This document shows, one piece after another, positions 29,127 through 38,014 of a stretch of 64,000 bases of DNA; positions within the stretch are counted from its first letter, which is position 1; every line of letters starts with the position of its first letter. The position numbers and the translations under genes are program-made. The stretch spans positions 124,001-188,000 of the forward strand of contig CABYGI010000001.1 of assembly GCA_902518475.1 (NCBI GenBank), read 5' to 3'. The notes under the pieces were generated by a model, which was not told where the DNA came from, ran no database searches, and saw only the letters and a list, made by a program, of their open reading frames with translations. Source of the DNA: an uncultured Prochlorococcus sp. (GTDB lineage: Bacteria; Cyanobacteriota; Cyanobacteriia; PCC-6307; Cyanobiaceae).

Positions 29127-31016
29127 TTAATTATTTAACTTAAATTTCTTAACAATTTTATCTGCCATCTGATCAGGCTTAAGTCCTAATTTTTCTTTAC
29201 TCTGGTCAGGTGAAGCATGATCAACTAAAACATCGGGAATACCTATCCTGTATACAGGAATGTTTACTTCGTTATCGTTAAGTAATTCAACTATTGCAGA
29301 ACCAAATCCACCAATTAATGTTCCTTCTTCCATAGTTACCACTTTTTGAATTCTAGTTACTAAAGGCATAATAAGATTTTTATCAAGAGGCTTCACAAAT
29401 CTTGCATTAACAATACATGCATTAATGTTCATATTTTTGAGGATCTTTGCAGTTTCAATAGCTGATGCAACCATTGATCCATAAGCAATAATTAAAATAT
29501 CTTCTCCTTCTTCAAGTATTTCAGCTTCGCCTATATTCAAAGGTTCCCAGCCCTCATCCATTACAGCCACCCCTAATCCAGAACCTCTTGGTATTCTTAG
29601 AGCTGTTGGACCATTATAGTTAATTGAAGTTATTAACATTCTTTGTAATTCAGACTCATCTTTTGGTGCCATCAATACAAAATTTGGTATAGATCTCATA
29701 TAACTGATATCGTACTGACCTTGATGAGTAGGACCGTCAGCCCCAACTATGCCAGCTCTATCAAGTACAAACGATACAGGTAAATTTTGTATCCCTACAT
29801 CATGAATTAATTGGTCGAAAGCACGTTGAAGAAAAGTACTATAAATAGCTACAACAGGTTTAAGACCATCGCAAGACATTCCTGCCGCAAGAGTAACTGC
29901 ATGTTGTTCTGCTATACCAACATCAATGTATTGATCCGGAATATTTTTTTGCAATATATCTAAACCAGTACCTGTAGCCATTGCAGCAGTAATACCAACG
30001 ACTTTGCTATCTTGCTCACATATTTTTAATAAGGTTTGACCGAATATCTTACTATAACTAACAGGTTTAGGTTTCTTAGATGGAATAGATTTCCCCGTTG
30101 TAAGATCAAATGCAGACTGTGCATGATATCCAACCTGATCTGCTTCTGCATATGGGTAACCCTTCCCTTTTGTTGTGACAACATGAACAAGAACAGGTCT
30201 TTTAAGTTTATGGGCAGCGTTAAAGGTCTTAACTAAGTTACCAATATCATGACCATCAATAGGACCCATATATGTAAATCCGAGTTCTTCAAAAACAGCT
30301 CCAACCTTAGGCACAGATAGTCGTCTAACGCTTCCTTTAATATTTTTTAGTTCTTCTGGGATATCCTTACCAATTAAGGGAATATTTTTTACACTTTCTT
30401 GAACACTATCGGACAAAAATTGCAATGGCGGACTTACTCTTACCTTATTTAAGTAAGATGAAAGGGCTCCAACCGGAGGTGAAATAGACATGTCATTATC
30501 GTTCAATACTACAACTAAAGGGGTATTTGGTAAGTGACCTGCATGATTAATAGCTTCTAATGCCATTCCTCCAGTTAGTGCTCCATCTCCAATAACAGCG
30601 ACACATTTATAATTTTCACCTTTTCTATCTCTTGCTATTGCCATTCCTAAAGCTGCAGAAATAGAAGTACTTGCATGACCAGCACCAAAATGATCAAATT
30701 TACTCTCACTTCTTTTTAGATATCCAGCGACTCCATTTTGTTGCCTTAGAGAATCAAATTGACTGAAACGTCCTGTAATTAATTTATGAGGGTAACCTTG
30801 ATGTCCTACATCCCAAACAACTTTGTCAAAATCAAGATCAAGAGTTTGATATAAAGCCAATGTCAACTCAACTACACCTAATCCAGGACCAAGATGTCCT
30901 CCACTAGTAGATACTACCTGGAGATGTCTTTCTCTAATTTGACAAGCAATTTCCTCTAATTGTGAAACTGTTAAGCCATGAAGTTGATTTGGATGACTTA
31001 ACTCACTTAAAAGCAT
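29127..31016 (-). CDS. dxs: 1-deoxy-D-xylulose-5-phosphate synthase
   Basis: A 629-residue thiamine-diphosphate enzyme joining pyruvate and glyceraldehyde-3-P at the entry of the MEP isoprenoid pathway, which feeds chlorophyll and carotenoid synthesis. The ThDP/Mg motif [18 protein letters not shown] with NDNDMSI is near residues 144-180, and the transketolase pyrimidine domain [15 protein letters not shown] near 425. The length is normal and the start is ATG. ispE, another MEP gene, is also in the window (53.7-54.6 kb). Confidence 0.97.
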   Translation of the reverse strand: MLLSELSHPNQLHGLTVSQLEEIACQIRERHLQVVSTSGGHLGPGLGVVELTLALYQTLDLDFDKVVWDVGHQGYPHKLITGRFSQFDSLRQQNGVAGYLKRSESKFDHFGAGHASTSISAALGMAIARDRKGENYKCVAVIGDGALTGGMALEAINHAGHLPNTPLVVVLNDNDMSISPPVGALSSYLNKVRVSPPLQFLSDSVQESVKNIPLIGKDIPEELKNIKGSVRRLSVPKVGAVFEELGFTYMGPIDGHDIGNLVKTFNAAHKLKRPVLVHVVTTKGKGYPYAEADQVGYHAQSAFDLTTGKSIPSKKPKPVSYSKIFGQTLLKICEQDSKVVGITAAMATGTGLDILQKNIPDQYIDVGIAEQHAVTLAAGMSCDGLKPVVAIYSTFLQRAFDQLIHDVGIQNLPVSFVLDRAGIVGADGPTHQGQYDISYMRSIPNFVLMAPKDESELQRMLITSINYNGPTALRIPRGSGLGVAVMDEGWEPLNIGEAEILEEGEDILIIAYGSMVASAIETAKILKNMNINACIVNARFVKPLDKNLIMPLVTRIQKVVTMEEGTLIGGFGSAIVELLNDNEVNIPVYRIGIPDVLVDHASPDQSKEKLGLKPDQMADKIVKKFKLNN

Positions 31017-31132
31017 TTAACAAAAATTGGTATCTATATAATCTAAAACGCCGAGGTGCAAAATGAGTACTTTTTTTGAAATAGATCATGTAATGTTTTA
31101 TTAGATTAATATTTAATGCTAAAAATATATAT

Positions 31133-32674
31133 ATGAATGATTATTTTGAAAAAATACTTCAAGCTGATGTCTATGAAGTTGCTAAAAAAACACCACTAGA
31201 GAAAGCTCATAATTTAAGTAATACACTTAATAATGAAGTTTTTCTAAAAAGAGAAGATCTTCAGGATGTATTTTCATTCAAAATAAGAGGTGCATATAAC
31301 AAAATGAGTAAGCTCACTAATTCACAGCTTGCTCAGGGAGTAATTACATCTAGTGCTGGTAATCATGCTCAAGGGGTTGCACTTAGTGCCCTTAAGTTAA
31401 ATTGCGAAGCAACTATATTAATGCCCATTACCACACCTCTAGTAAAAGTTAATGCAGTAAAAAATTTAAAAGCAAAAGTTATATTATATGGTGATAACTA
31501 TGATGAAACTTATAATGAGGCAATAAGGATTAGCCAAGAAAGAAATTTATGCTTTATTCATCCATTTGATGATCCAGAAGTAATAGCAGGACAAGGAACT
31601 ATAGCTATAGAACTTGAACAGCAGCTTAAGGAAAAACCCTATGCAATCTATATTGCTGTAGGTGGTGGGGGATTGATATCAGGTATATCCTTATACCTTA
31701 AAAAAGTATGGCCTGAAGTAAAAATAATTGGTGTAGAACCAGAAGATGCAGACGCTATGACGAAATCTTTGGAAGAAGAAAAAATTGTGGAACTATCTTC
31801 TGTAGGTCAATTTGCAGATGGAGTGGCGGTTAAAAAAATTGGTAAAAATACTTTTGATATTGGTAGAAAATATATAGATAAGATGATTAGGGTTAATACT
31901 GATGAAATTTGTGCCGCTATAAAAGATGTTTTTGAGGATACTAGATCAATATTAGAGCCAGCAGGTGCCTTATCAATAGCGGGAATGAAAAAAGATATTT
32001 TAAATTCGAATCATTCAAAGAGAAAAATGGTTGCGATCGCATGTGGTGCAAATATGAATTTCGAGAGGCTTAGATTTGTAGCAGAAAGAGCAGAACTTGG
32101 AGAGTGTAAAGAAGTAATGATGGCTGTTGAAATTCCTGAACGTGCTGGTAGTCTAATTGATTTTTGTAAGTTACTTGATAATAGAAATTTAACTGAATTT
32201 AGCTATAGGATGTCAAATTCAAAGAATGCACAGATCTTTGTAGGGGTTCAAGTCTATGGTTTAAATGATAAAAAAAATCTATTAAATGTATTTAAAAATT
32301 CTGAGTACTCGTTTATTGACATAAGTGATGATGAATTATCTAAAAATCATCTCAGACATATGGTAGGTGGAAGATTACCAAGGGATTTTAAAGAGATGGA
32401 ATATAGAAACTTTATTGAGCTTTTATACAGATTTGAGTTTCCTGAAAGGCCAGGCGCATTAATAAATTTCTTAAATAATATGAAATCTAATTGGTCTATA
32501 AGCGTATTTCACTACAGGAATTATGGAGCTGATGTAGGAAAAATTGTTATTGGAGTTTTGATTGATAAAAATGAGATTTTAGAGTGGAATAATTTTGTAA
32601 GAATTCTAGGCTATAAATTCTGGGATGAAACTCAAAACGATACATATAGATTATTCCTTGGTGCATCAGATTAA
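31133..32674 (+). CDS. ilvA: Threonine ammonia-lyase (biosynthetic threonine deaminase)
   Basis: A 513-residue PLP enzyme forming 2-oxobutanoate for isoleucine synthesis. The PLP lysine is in FSFKIRGAYNKMS near residue 52, the glycine-rich phosphate loop VGGGGLISG near 181. Two C-terminal ACT-like domains (VEIPERAGSLIDFCKLL; FEFPERPGALINFLNNM) mark the allosteric, isoleucine-inhibited form. It is divergent from dxs. Confidence 0.97.
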   Translation: MNDYFEKILQADVYEVAKKTPLEKAHNLSNTLNNEVFLKREDLQDVFSFKIRGAYNKMSKLTNSQLAQGVITSSAGNHAQGVALSALKLNCEATILMPITTPLVKVNAVKNLKAKVILYGDNYDETYNEAIRISQERNLCFIHPFDDPEVIAGQGTIAIELEQQLKEKPYAIYIAVGGGGLISGISLYLKKVWPEVKIIGVEPEDADAMTKSLEEEKIVELSSVGQFADGVAVKKIGKNTFDIGRKYIDKMIRVNTDEICAAIKDVFEDTRSILEPAGALSIAGMKKDILNSNHSKRKMVAIACGANMNFERLRFVAERAELGECKEVMMAVEIPERAGSLIDFCKLLDNRNLTEFSYRMSNSKNAQIFVGVQVYGLNDKKNLLNVFKNSEYSFIDISDDELSKNHLRHMVGGRLPRDFKEMEYRNFIELLYRFEFPERPGALINFLNNMKSNWSISVFHYRNYGADVGKIVIGVLIDKNEILEWNNFVRILGYKFWDETQNDTYRLFLGASD

Positions 32675-32785
32675 ATTTAAGGTAAATTAGGAAAGATTTC
32701 GGTAATTAAAATCAATCAATCTGATCTAAATACCACGCCAATATCTGATATAGATCTAGTAACTAAAGTTGAAGCTGTTCTATAC

Positions 32786-33247
32786 TTGAAAGGCAGACCA
32801 ATAACAAAAAAAGATCTTTCAGAAATTACTAATTCTGATATAAACTCAATAAATGATGCAATTAAAGATCTCAAAAATAAATATTCTAATCCCAACTCAG
32901 CTATTGAATTAAATGCAGTTAATAACAGTTTTTCTCTCGAACTAAAATCTAGTCTTAATGAATTTGTCGATGATTTACTTCCTTCTGATTTGAAAACATC
33001 CGAATTAAGGACATTGGCAACTATTGCGATCAAAAAAAAGATCCTGCAATCGGACCTTATACTTCTTCGAGGCTCAGGTGCTTATGATCATATTAAAGAA
33101 TTATTAGAAAAGAAATTCATCGTCAAACGGAAGCAAAAAGATGGTAGATCATATTGGCTATCGTTGTCAGAAAAGTTTTTTCAAACTTTTGCTGTAAGTA
33201 ATGAATATCTCTCAAATATAGGAAGTGGTAAAAATAAGCAGCAATAA
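32786..33247 (+). CDS. scpB: Segregation and condensation protein B (N-terminal start unclear)
   Basis: Winged-helix partner of ScpA and SMC in chromosome compaction. At least 153 residues: the double winged-helix region includes LKGRPITKKDLSEIT, DLKTSELRTLATIAIKKKIL and RGSGAYDHIKELLEKKFIV. The first canonical start is TTG at 32786, but the frame is open back to 32681 and the upstream codons read DLVTKVEAVLY, which is the expected first helix of the family. No ATG, GTG or TTG exists in frame between the ilvA stop and 32786. An AGGAAAG ribosome-binding site (32689-32695) suggests real initiation near 32696-32707, perhaps at ATT or GTA. Confidence 0.85.
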   Translation: MKGRPITKKDLSEITNSDINSINDAIKDLKNKYSNPNSAIELNAVNNSFSLELKSSLNEFVDDLLPSDLKTSELRTLATIAIKKKILQSDLILLRGSGAYDHIKELLEKKFIVKRKQKDGRSYWLSLSEKFFQTFAVSNEYLSNIGSGKNKQQ

Positions 33248-33285
33248 TAAGTAAATGTTAGAATGTATTAAATTACGACAAGATA

Positions 33286-33564
33286 ATGTTATCTGAGATT
33301 TTTGCAGTTCTGGGTCAAACTTTATCAATTTATTCTTTCATATTGATAATAAGAATTTTACTTACATGGTTTCCAGGGATTGATTGGAGTAACGGTGTTT
33401 TATCTGCATTAACCTCTATCACGGATCCTTATTTAAACATTTTTAGAGGTATTATCCCTCCAATAGGTGGATTTGATATTTCATCTTTGTTAGCTTTTTT
33501 ACTTTTAAATGTTATTCAAAATTTAATTACAAATCTCCAGTATGCAAGCTTAGGTTATAGCTGA
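33286..33564 (+). CDS. YggT family membrane protein
   Basis: A 92-residue protein with two hydrophobic segments (about 5-27 and 66-84). The YggT signature is ILLTWFPGIDW near 24-35 and ITDPYLNIFRGIIPPIGGFDISSLLAFLLL near 46-75. Cyanobacterial and chloroplast relatives (YCF19-like) take part in thylakoid membrane protein assembly and nucleoid organisation; the exact role here is inferred only. It is convergent with the MazG-like gene. Confidence 0.88.
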   Translation: MLSEIFAVLGQTLSIYSFILIIRILLTWFPGIDWSNGVLSALTSITDPYLNIFRGIIPPIGGFDISSLLAFLLLNVIQNLITNLQYASLGYS

Positions 33565-33566
33565 AT

Positions 33567-33896
33567 TTATCTATCATCTCCAGAGCCTCTTATATTGCCT
33601 TTAGCAGCTCTTAATTTTAATTTTTCAAGGTTTTGTAATGCAACATCCTCTAAATTGAAATTTAATTCTGTACAAAGATTTGATACATACCACAAAACAT
33701 CTCCTAACTCTTTTTTAATACCTAATCTTGATTCTTTATCAAATATACCATTTTTATCTCTTATAACCTTTTTCACTTTTTCTGCCACCTCACCAGCCTC
33801 TCCCACTAAACCAAGAGTTGGGTAAATATTATTTGAACCTAAATCTGGATATTGTGCTGTTTCTCTAGCTTTTTTCTGATAAGTTTTAAAATCCAT
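33567..33896 (-). CDS. MazG-like nucleotide pyrophosphohydrolase
   Basis: A 109-residue all-alpha NTP pyrophosphohydrolase of the MazG-like superfamily. Metal ligands are the GLVGEAGEVAEKVKK helix near 29-43 and KKELGDVLWYVSNLC near 64-78 (ExxE...ExxD pattern). It probably cleans non-canonical or excess nucleotides; substrate unknown. It is a single-domain protein, smaller than full MazG. Confidence 0.87.
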   Translation of the reverse strand: MDFKTYQKKARETAQYPDLGSNNIYPTLGLVGEAGEVAEKVKKVIRDKNGIFDKESRLGIKKELGDVLWYVSNLCTELNFNLEDVALQNLEKLKLRAAKGNIRGSGDDR

Positions 33897-33957
33897 GACT
33901 TAAATAACTAACTTTGGGTATGGTAAATTAATTTATATCTAGCAATATTATCTATAT

Positions 33958-35748
33958 ATGTCGAATATTGATTTAAAAAGAAGAACAAAAATAGTAGCAA
34001 CTATTGGCCCTGCAACTCAATCTGAAGATATAATTACAAATTTAATTAAAGCTGGAGTAACAACATTCAGATTAAATTTCTCTCATGGAGATCATAAAGA
34101 TCATGCTGAGAGAATAAAAACTATAAGGGAAGTATCAAAAAAGTTAGATATAGATATTGGAATATTGCAAGATCTTCAAGGACCTAAAATACGATTAGGG
34201 CGCTTTAAAGATGGGCCAGTAAAAGTTAAAAAAGGCGATAAATTCACACTGACATCAAATGAAGTCGAATGTACTAATACTATTGCAAATGTCACTTACG
34301 ACAAACTTTCTCAAGAAGTTAGCGAAGGGAAAAGAATACTTTTAGATGATGGGAAAATAGAAATGATTGTAGAAAAAGTTGATACAAAAGCTAATAATTT
34401 GGAGTGCATGGTAACTGTAGGAGGGGTTCTTTCAAACAATAAAGGTGTTAATTTTCCAGATGTTCAATTATCAGTAAAAGCATTAACAGAAAAAGATAAA
34501 GAAGATCTAAAATTCGGTTTATCTGAAGGAGTTGATTGGATAGCACTAAGTTTCGTAAGAAATCCATCTGATATAAATGAGATAAAAGATTTAATAAACA
34601 AAAATGGGCATTCAACTCCTGTAGTCGCAAAAATAGAAAAATTTGAAGCAATTGATCAGATCGATACAGTATTACCCTTATGTGATGGGGTTATGGTTGC
34701 AAGAGGTGATTTGGGAGTTGAAATGCCTGCTGAAGAAGTTCCTCTTTTACAAAAGGAGTTAATAAGAAAAGCTAATTCATTAGGTATCCCAATAATTACA
34801 GCGACTCAAATGCTTGATTCTATGGCTTCTAACCCAAGACCAACAAGGGCCGAAGTTAGTGATGTTGCGAATGCAATTCTGGATGGTACAGATGCTGTAA
34901 TGCTTTCAAACGAGACTGCAGTTGGCGATTATCCTGTAGAGGCAGTTGAAACGATGGCAACCATAGCAAGAAGAATTGAAAGGGATTATCCACTAAAGGC
35001 CATTGATAGCCACTTACCCAGTACGATCCCAAATGCTATTAGTGCAGCAGTAAGTAATATAGCTAGACAACTTGATGCAGGGGCTATAATCCCTTTAACA
35101 AAATCAGGTTCTACCGCTCGAAATGTAAGTAAGTTCAGACCACCAACACCTATATTGGCAACAACTACAGAGAGGAGTGTAGCGAGAATATTGCAACTAG
35201 TTTGGGGAGTTACTCCAATAGTAGTAAAAAATGATGAAAGAACAGCAAAAACTTTTAGCTTGGCTATGCAAATTGCTCAGGAGATGGGAATCCTAAATCA
35301 AGGAGATTTAGTAGTTCAAACCGCAGGCACATTAACTGGAATTAGCGGTTCTACAGATTTAATAAAAGTCGGTTTAGTAAGAAAGATTGTATCAAGAGGT
35401 ATTTCAATAGGAGAAATCGGTGTTACAGGTAAAGCAAGAATAATTAAAAATAATCTTGATATATCCTTAATTTGCCCAGGAGAAATATTATTTGTTCCGA
35501 AGGAATTAATGAAAAATATTCCACTAAGTAAAAATATTGCCGGTATTGTTACGAACCAAAATGTAAATGATGTTTATGCTTTGTTTAACAAAAATAATAA
35601 AAAGATTTCTACAATTTGTAATTTAGATAATATGGATAAACATGAAATCAGTAATGGCGACCTTATTACACTGCAGCTAAATGAAGGTGTTATATACATG
35701 GGGCAAATTGAAGATGATGATGCATTAGATAAATATAAATATGTCTAG
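33958..35748 (+). CDS. pyk: Pyruvate kinase with C-terminal extra domain
   Basis: A 596-residue glycolytic enzyme converting PEP and ADP to pyruvate and ATP. TKIVATIGPATQS is at residues 8-20, FRLNFSHGDH near 37-46, the catalytic VARGDLGVEMPAEEVPLLQKE near 246-266 and ITATQMLDSM near 276. After the core (about residue 480) comes a segment of about 100 residues beginning TGKARII, like the PEP-utilising mobile domain found at the end of some bacterial and cyanobacterial pyruvate kinases. It overlaps the ABC permease gene by 8 bases. Confidence 0.96.
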   Translation: MSNIDLKRRTKIVATIGPATQSEDIITNLIKAGVTTFRLNFSHGDHKDHAERIKTIREVSKKLDIDIGILQDLQGPKIRLGRFKDGPVKVKKGDKFTLTSNEVECTNTIANVTYDKLSQEVSEGKRILLDDGKIEMIVEKVDTKANNLECMVTVGGVLSNNKGVNFPDVQLSVKALTEKDKEDLKFGLSEGVDWIALSFVRNPSDINEIKDLINKNGHSTPVVAKIEKFEAIDQIDTVLPLCDGVMVARGDLGVEMPAEEVPLLQKELIRKANSLGIPIITATQMLDSMASNPRPTRAEVSDVANAILDGTDAVMLSNETAVGDYPVEAVETMATIARRIERDYPLKAIDSHLPSTIPNAISAAVSNIARQLDAGAIIPLTKSGSTARNVSKFRPPTPILATTTERSVARILQLVWGVTPIVVKNDERTAKTFSLAMQIAQEMGILNQGDLVVQTAGTLTGISGSTDLIKVGLVRKIVSRGISIGEIGVTGKARIIKNNLDISLICPGEILFVPKELMKNIPLSKNIAGIVTNQNVNDVYALFNKNNKKISTICNLDNMDKHEISNGDLITLQLNEGVIYMGQIEDDDALDKYKYV

Positions 35749-36973
35749 AAATATCTCAATAAAAGAAGCCTTAGGCATGGCCACAAAAACTTTAGTTTCG
35801 AACAAATTGAGAAGTTCGTTAACAATGCTGGGGATAATTATAGGAAATGCATCAGTTATTACACTTGTTGGGCTTGGAAGAGGTGCTCAAACATTAGCTA
35901 AAAACCAATTAAGTAATTTAGGCGCGAATGTATTATTCATTGTTCCTGGAAATAATGACACCAGAAGAAGAGGTATTTCATTTCCTAAAAATCTTGTTTT
36001 AGAAGATGCACTAGCAATAAGTAATCAAGTCCCAACAGTTAAAAAAGTTGCGCCTCAAATTTCTGCTAACGAAATAGTGCAGTCAAATTCTAAAAGCTTA
36101 AATATATCAATTGCAGGAGTTACTCCTGAATTTCTTGAAGTAAGAAGCTTTGAAGTTGATAAGGGAAGATTTATATCTAAGAATGATATTAATAGTGCAA
36201 GAAGTTATGTAGTAATAGGTCCTGATCTTAAAGACGAATTTTTTAAAAATAATTCTTCATCACTTGGGGAAAAAATCAGAATTAAAGATCATACTTATGA
36301 AATTATTGGAATATTAAAACCAAAAGGTGCTGTATTTGGAAGTAATCAAGACAAAAATGCTTATATTCCATTAACCACCATGGTCAATAGGATTACAGGT
36401 AAGGACCCAACATATGGAGTAAGTTTAAGCTTCATTAGTGTTGAAGCGATAGATAAAAATGCAACAAGTGCTGCTAAATTTCAGATTACTAACTTATTAA
36501 GGCAAAGACATAAAATAATCAGAGATGATGACTTTGCGGTTAGATCACAAGAGGATGCATTGAATATAGTAACCAATATAACAAGTGGGCTAACGTTTTT
36601 ATTGGCTGGTATTGGGGCAGTATCTTTGGTGGTTGGCGGCATAGGAATCATGAATATTATGCTTGTTTCTGTTAGTGAAAGGACTGAAGAAATTGGACTT
36701 AGAAAAGCGATAGGAGCTAAACAATCAGATATATTAATTCAATTTTTAATTGAAGCATTGATTTTATCTACAATTGGCGGGTTAATTGGAACAACAACAG
36801 GATTATCAGGTGTTTTTCTTTTATCTCTGATAACACCACTTCCTGCATCAGTAGGAATTACAACTACTTTTTCCACCATGATCATTTCAGGATCAATAGG
36901 TTTAATCTTTGGTGTTTTACCTGCAAAAAGAGCTTCTAAATTAGATCCAATTGTTGCATTGAGAAGTTTATAA
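35741..36973 (+). CDS. ABC transporter permease, MacB/FtsX type
   Basis: A 410-residue inner-membrane protein: an N-terminal helix (about 21-45), a periplasmic MacB-like domain (about 50-270, with NLGANVLFIVPG), and three C-terminal helices of the FtsX domain (about 280-400, with GIGIMNIMLVSVSERTEEIGLRKAIGA). Such proteins need a separate ATPase and often an adaptor for export of lipids, peptides or glycolipids; neither is adjacent. It is translationally linked to pyk by overlap. Confidence 0.9.
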   Translation: MSRNISIKEALGMATKTLVSNKLRSSLTMLGIIIGNASVITLVGLGRGAQTLAKNQLSNLGANVLFIVPGNNDTRRRGISFPKNLVLEDALAISNQVPTVKKVAPQISANEIVQSNSKSLNISIAGVTPEFLEVRSFEVDKGRFISKNDINSARSYVVIGPDLKDEFFKNNSSSLGEKIRIKDHTYEIIGILKPKGAVFGSNQDKNAYIPLTTMVNRITGKDPTYGVSLSFISVEAIDKNATSAAKFQITNLLRQRHKIIRDDDFAVRSQEDALNIVTNITSGLTFLLAGIGAVSLVVGGIGIMNIMLVSVSERTEEIGLRKAIGAKQSDILIQFLIEALILSTIGGLIGTTTGLSGVFLLSLITPLPASVGITTTFSTMIISGSIGLIFGVLPAKRASKLDPIVALRSL

Positions 36974-36988
36974 ATTGAATTTATAATA

Positions 36989-37558
36989 ATGCTCAATTTT
37001 TACAAATTAATTGAGATACTGGTGAGTCTTCAATCAATAGTAATAACATCAATGTTACCTGTTTATATTCCACTACCTTTTATCTATAAATCTAGTAATA
37101 ACTTTGAGATGCCCATCACATGGCAAATTCCAACCATAATTTTATTAACACTTATATTCCATAAAAAAGTTGTTTTCAGAGCATTTTCTATATATATAAT
37201 TTTGGGGATATTTATACTTCCTGTCTTTCACCAAGGAGGTTCATTAGGTTATTTGCTCACTCCAAATTTTGGTTATTTACTAGGTTTATATCCATTAATT
37301 AAAATAATTGATAATTTAAATAATAGAAATAAAATAAACGTTGGAAACTTTTTAAAAAACGGATTTATAGCAATAGGTGCTATGCATTTAACTGGAATAT
37401 TTTACAACTTCATACAAATTATATTCTACAGTGAATACAATTTATTTTTATATAATTTAGGGAAATACTCATTAGGTAAAATTGGATATCATTTTTTAAT
37501 GCTTTTTCCACTTTTATTAGTTATTAAACCTATAGAACGTGTAAAACGTAGCAAATAA
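36989..37558 (+). CDS. bioY: BioY family biotin transporter (S component)
   Basis: A 189-residue membrane protein with five to six helices, belonging to the BioY substrate-capture family of ECF transporters. The conserved FHQGGSLGYLLTPNFGYLLGLYPL block (about 75-98) is the family's most recognisable segment. No ECF ATPase genes are adjacent. Its last base is shared with the lspA start (TAATG), so the two are coupled. Confidence 0.85.
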   Translation: MLNFYKLIEILVSLQSIVITSMLPVYIPLPFIYKSSNNFEMPITWQIPTIILLTLIFHKKVVFRAFSIYIILGIFILPVFHQGGSLGYLLTPNFGYLLGLYPLIKIIDNLNNRNKINVGNFLKNGFIAIGAMHLTGIFYNFIQIIFYSEYNLFLYNLGKYSLGKIGYHFLMLFPLLLVIKPIERVKRSK

Positions 37559-38013
37559 TGATTAATGTAAAAACAAAATTATATTTTATATCTTTAAGTA
37601 TTTTTATTGTTCTAATAGATCAATTTACTAAATATTTAATGTTTTATAATAAAAAATTATTTATTAATAAAGATTTTATTTTATTCAAATTTGACTTTGT
37701 AAAAAATTACGGAGCCGCATTTAACATATTTAGTGGTAGTAGAGTATTTTTATCTTTAATAAGTATTTTTTTTTCTATATTACTTATTTATTTGATATTA
37801 AGGAAGAATACTTTAAACTCATTCGATCTATATTCTTATAGCTTTATTCTTGGGGGAACTATTGGTAATGGTATAGATAGGATATATAGAGGTTTTGTAG
37901 TTGATTTTATAAATTTAAATATTATAAATTTTCCAGTATTTAATATTGCTGATATATCTATTAATCTTGGTTTCATTATTTTACTTTATAACATTTTTAA
38001 AAATAATCGATAA
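37558..38013 (+). CDS. lspA: Lipoprotein signal peptidase (signal peptidase II)
   Basis: A 151-residue inner-membrane aspartyl protease that removes signal peptides from prolipoproteins. There are four hydrophobic segments. Catalytic aspartates are in GTIGNGIDRIYRGFVVDFINL (near residues 99-123) and FPVFNIADISINLG (near 126-139), and KNYGAAFNIF is near 44-53. It is coupled to bioY and followed after 1 base by the GTPase gene. Confidence 0.96.
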   Translation: MINVKTKLYFISLSIFIVLIDQFTKYLMFYNKKLFINKDFILFKFDFVKNYGAAFNIFSGSRVFLSLISIFFSILLIYLILRKNTLNSFDLYSYSFILGGTIGNGIDRIYRGFVVDFINLNIINFPVFNIADISINLGFIILLYNIFKNNR

Positions 38014-38014
38014 A

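Noticed and set aside
37946-38014. N-terminal extension of the GTPase into lspA
   Set aside because: The ATG at 38015 directly follows the lspA stop; the extension would lie wholly inside the lspA coding sequence.
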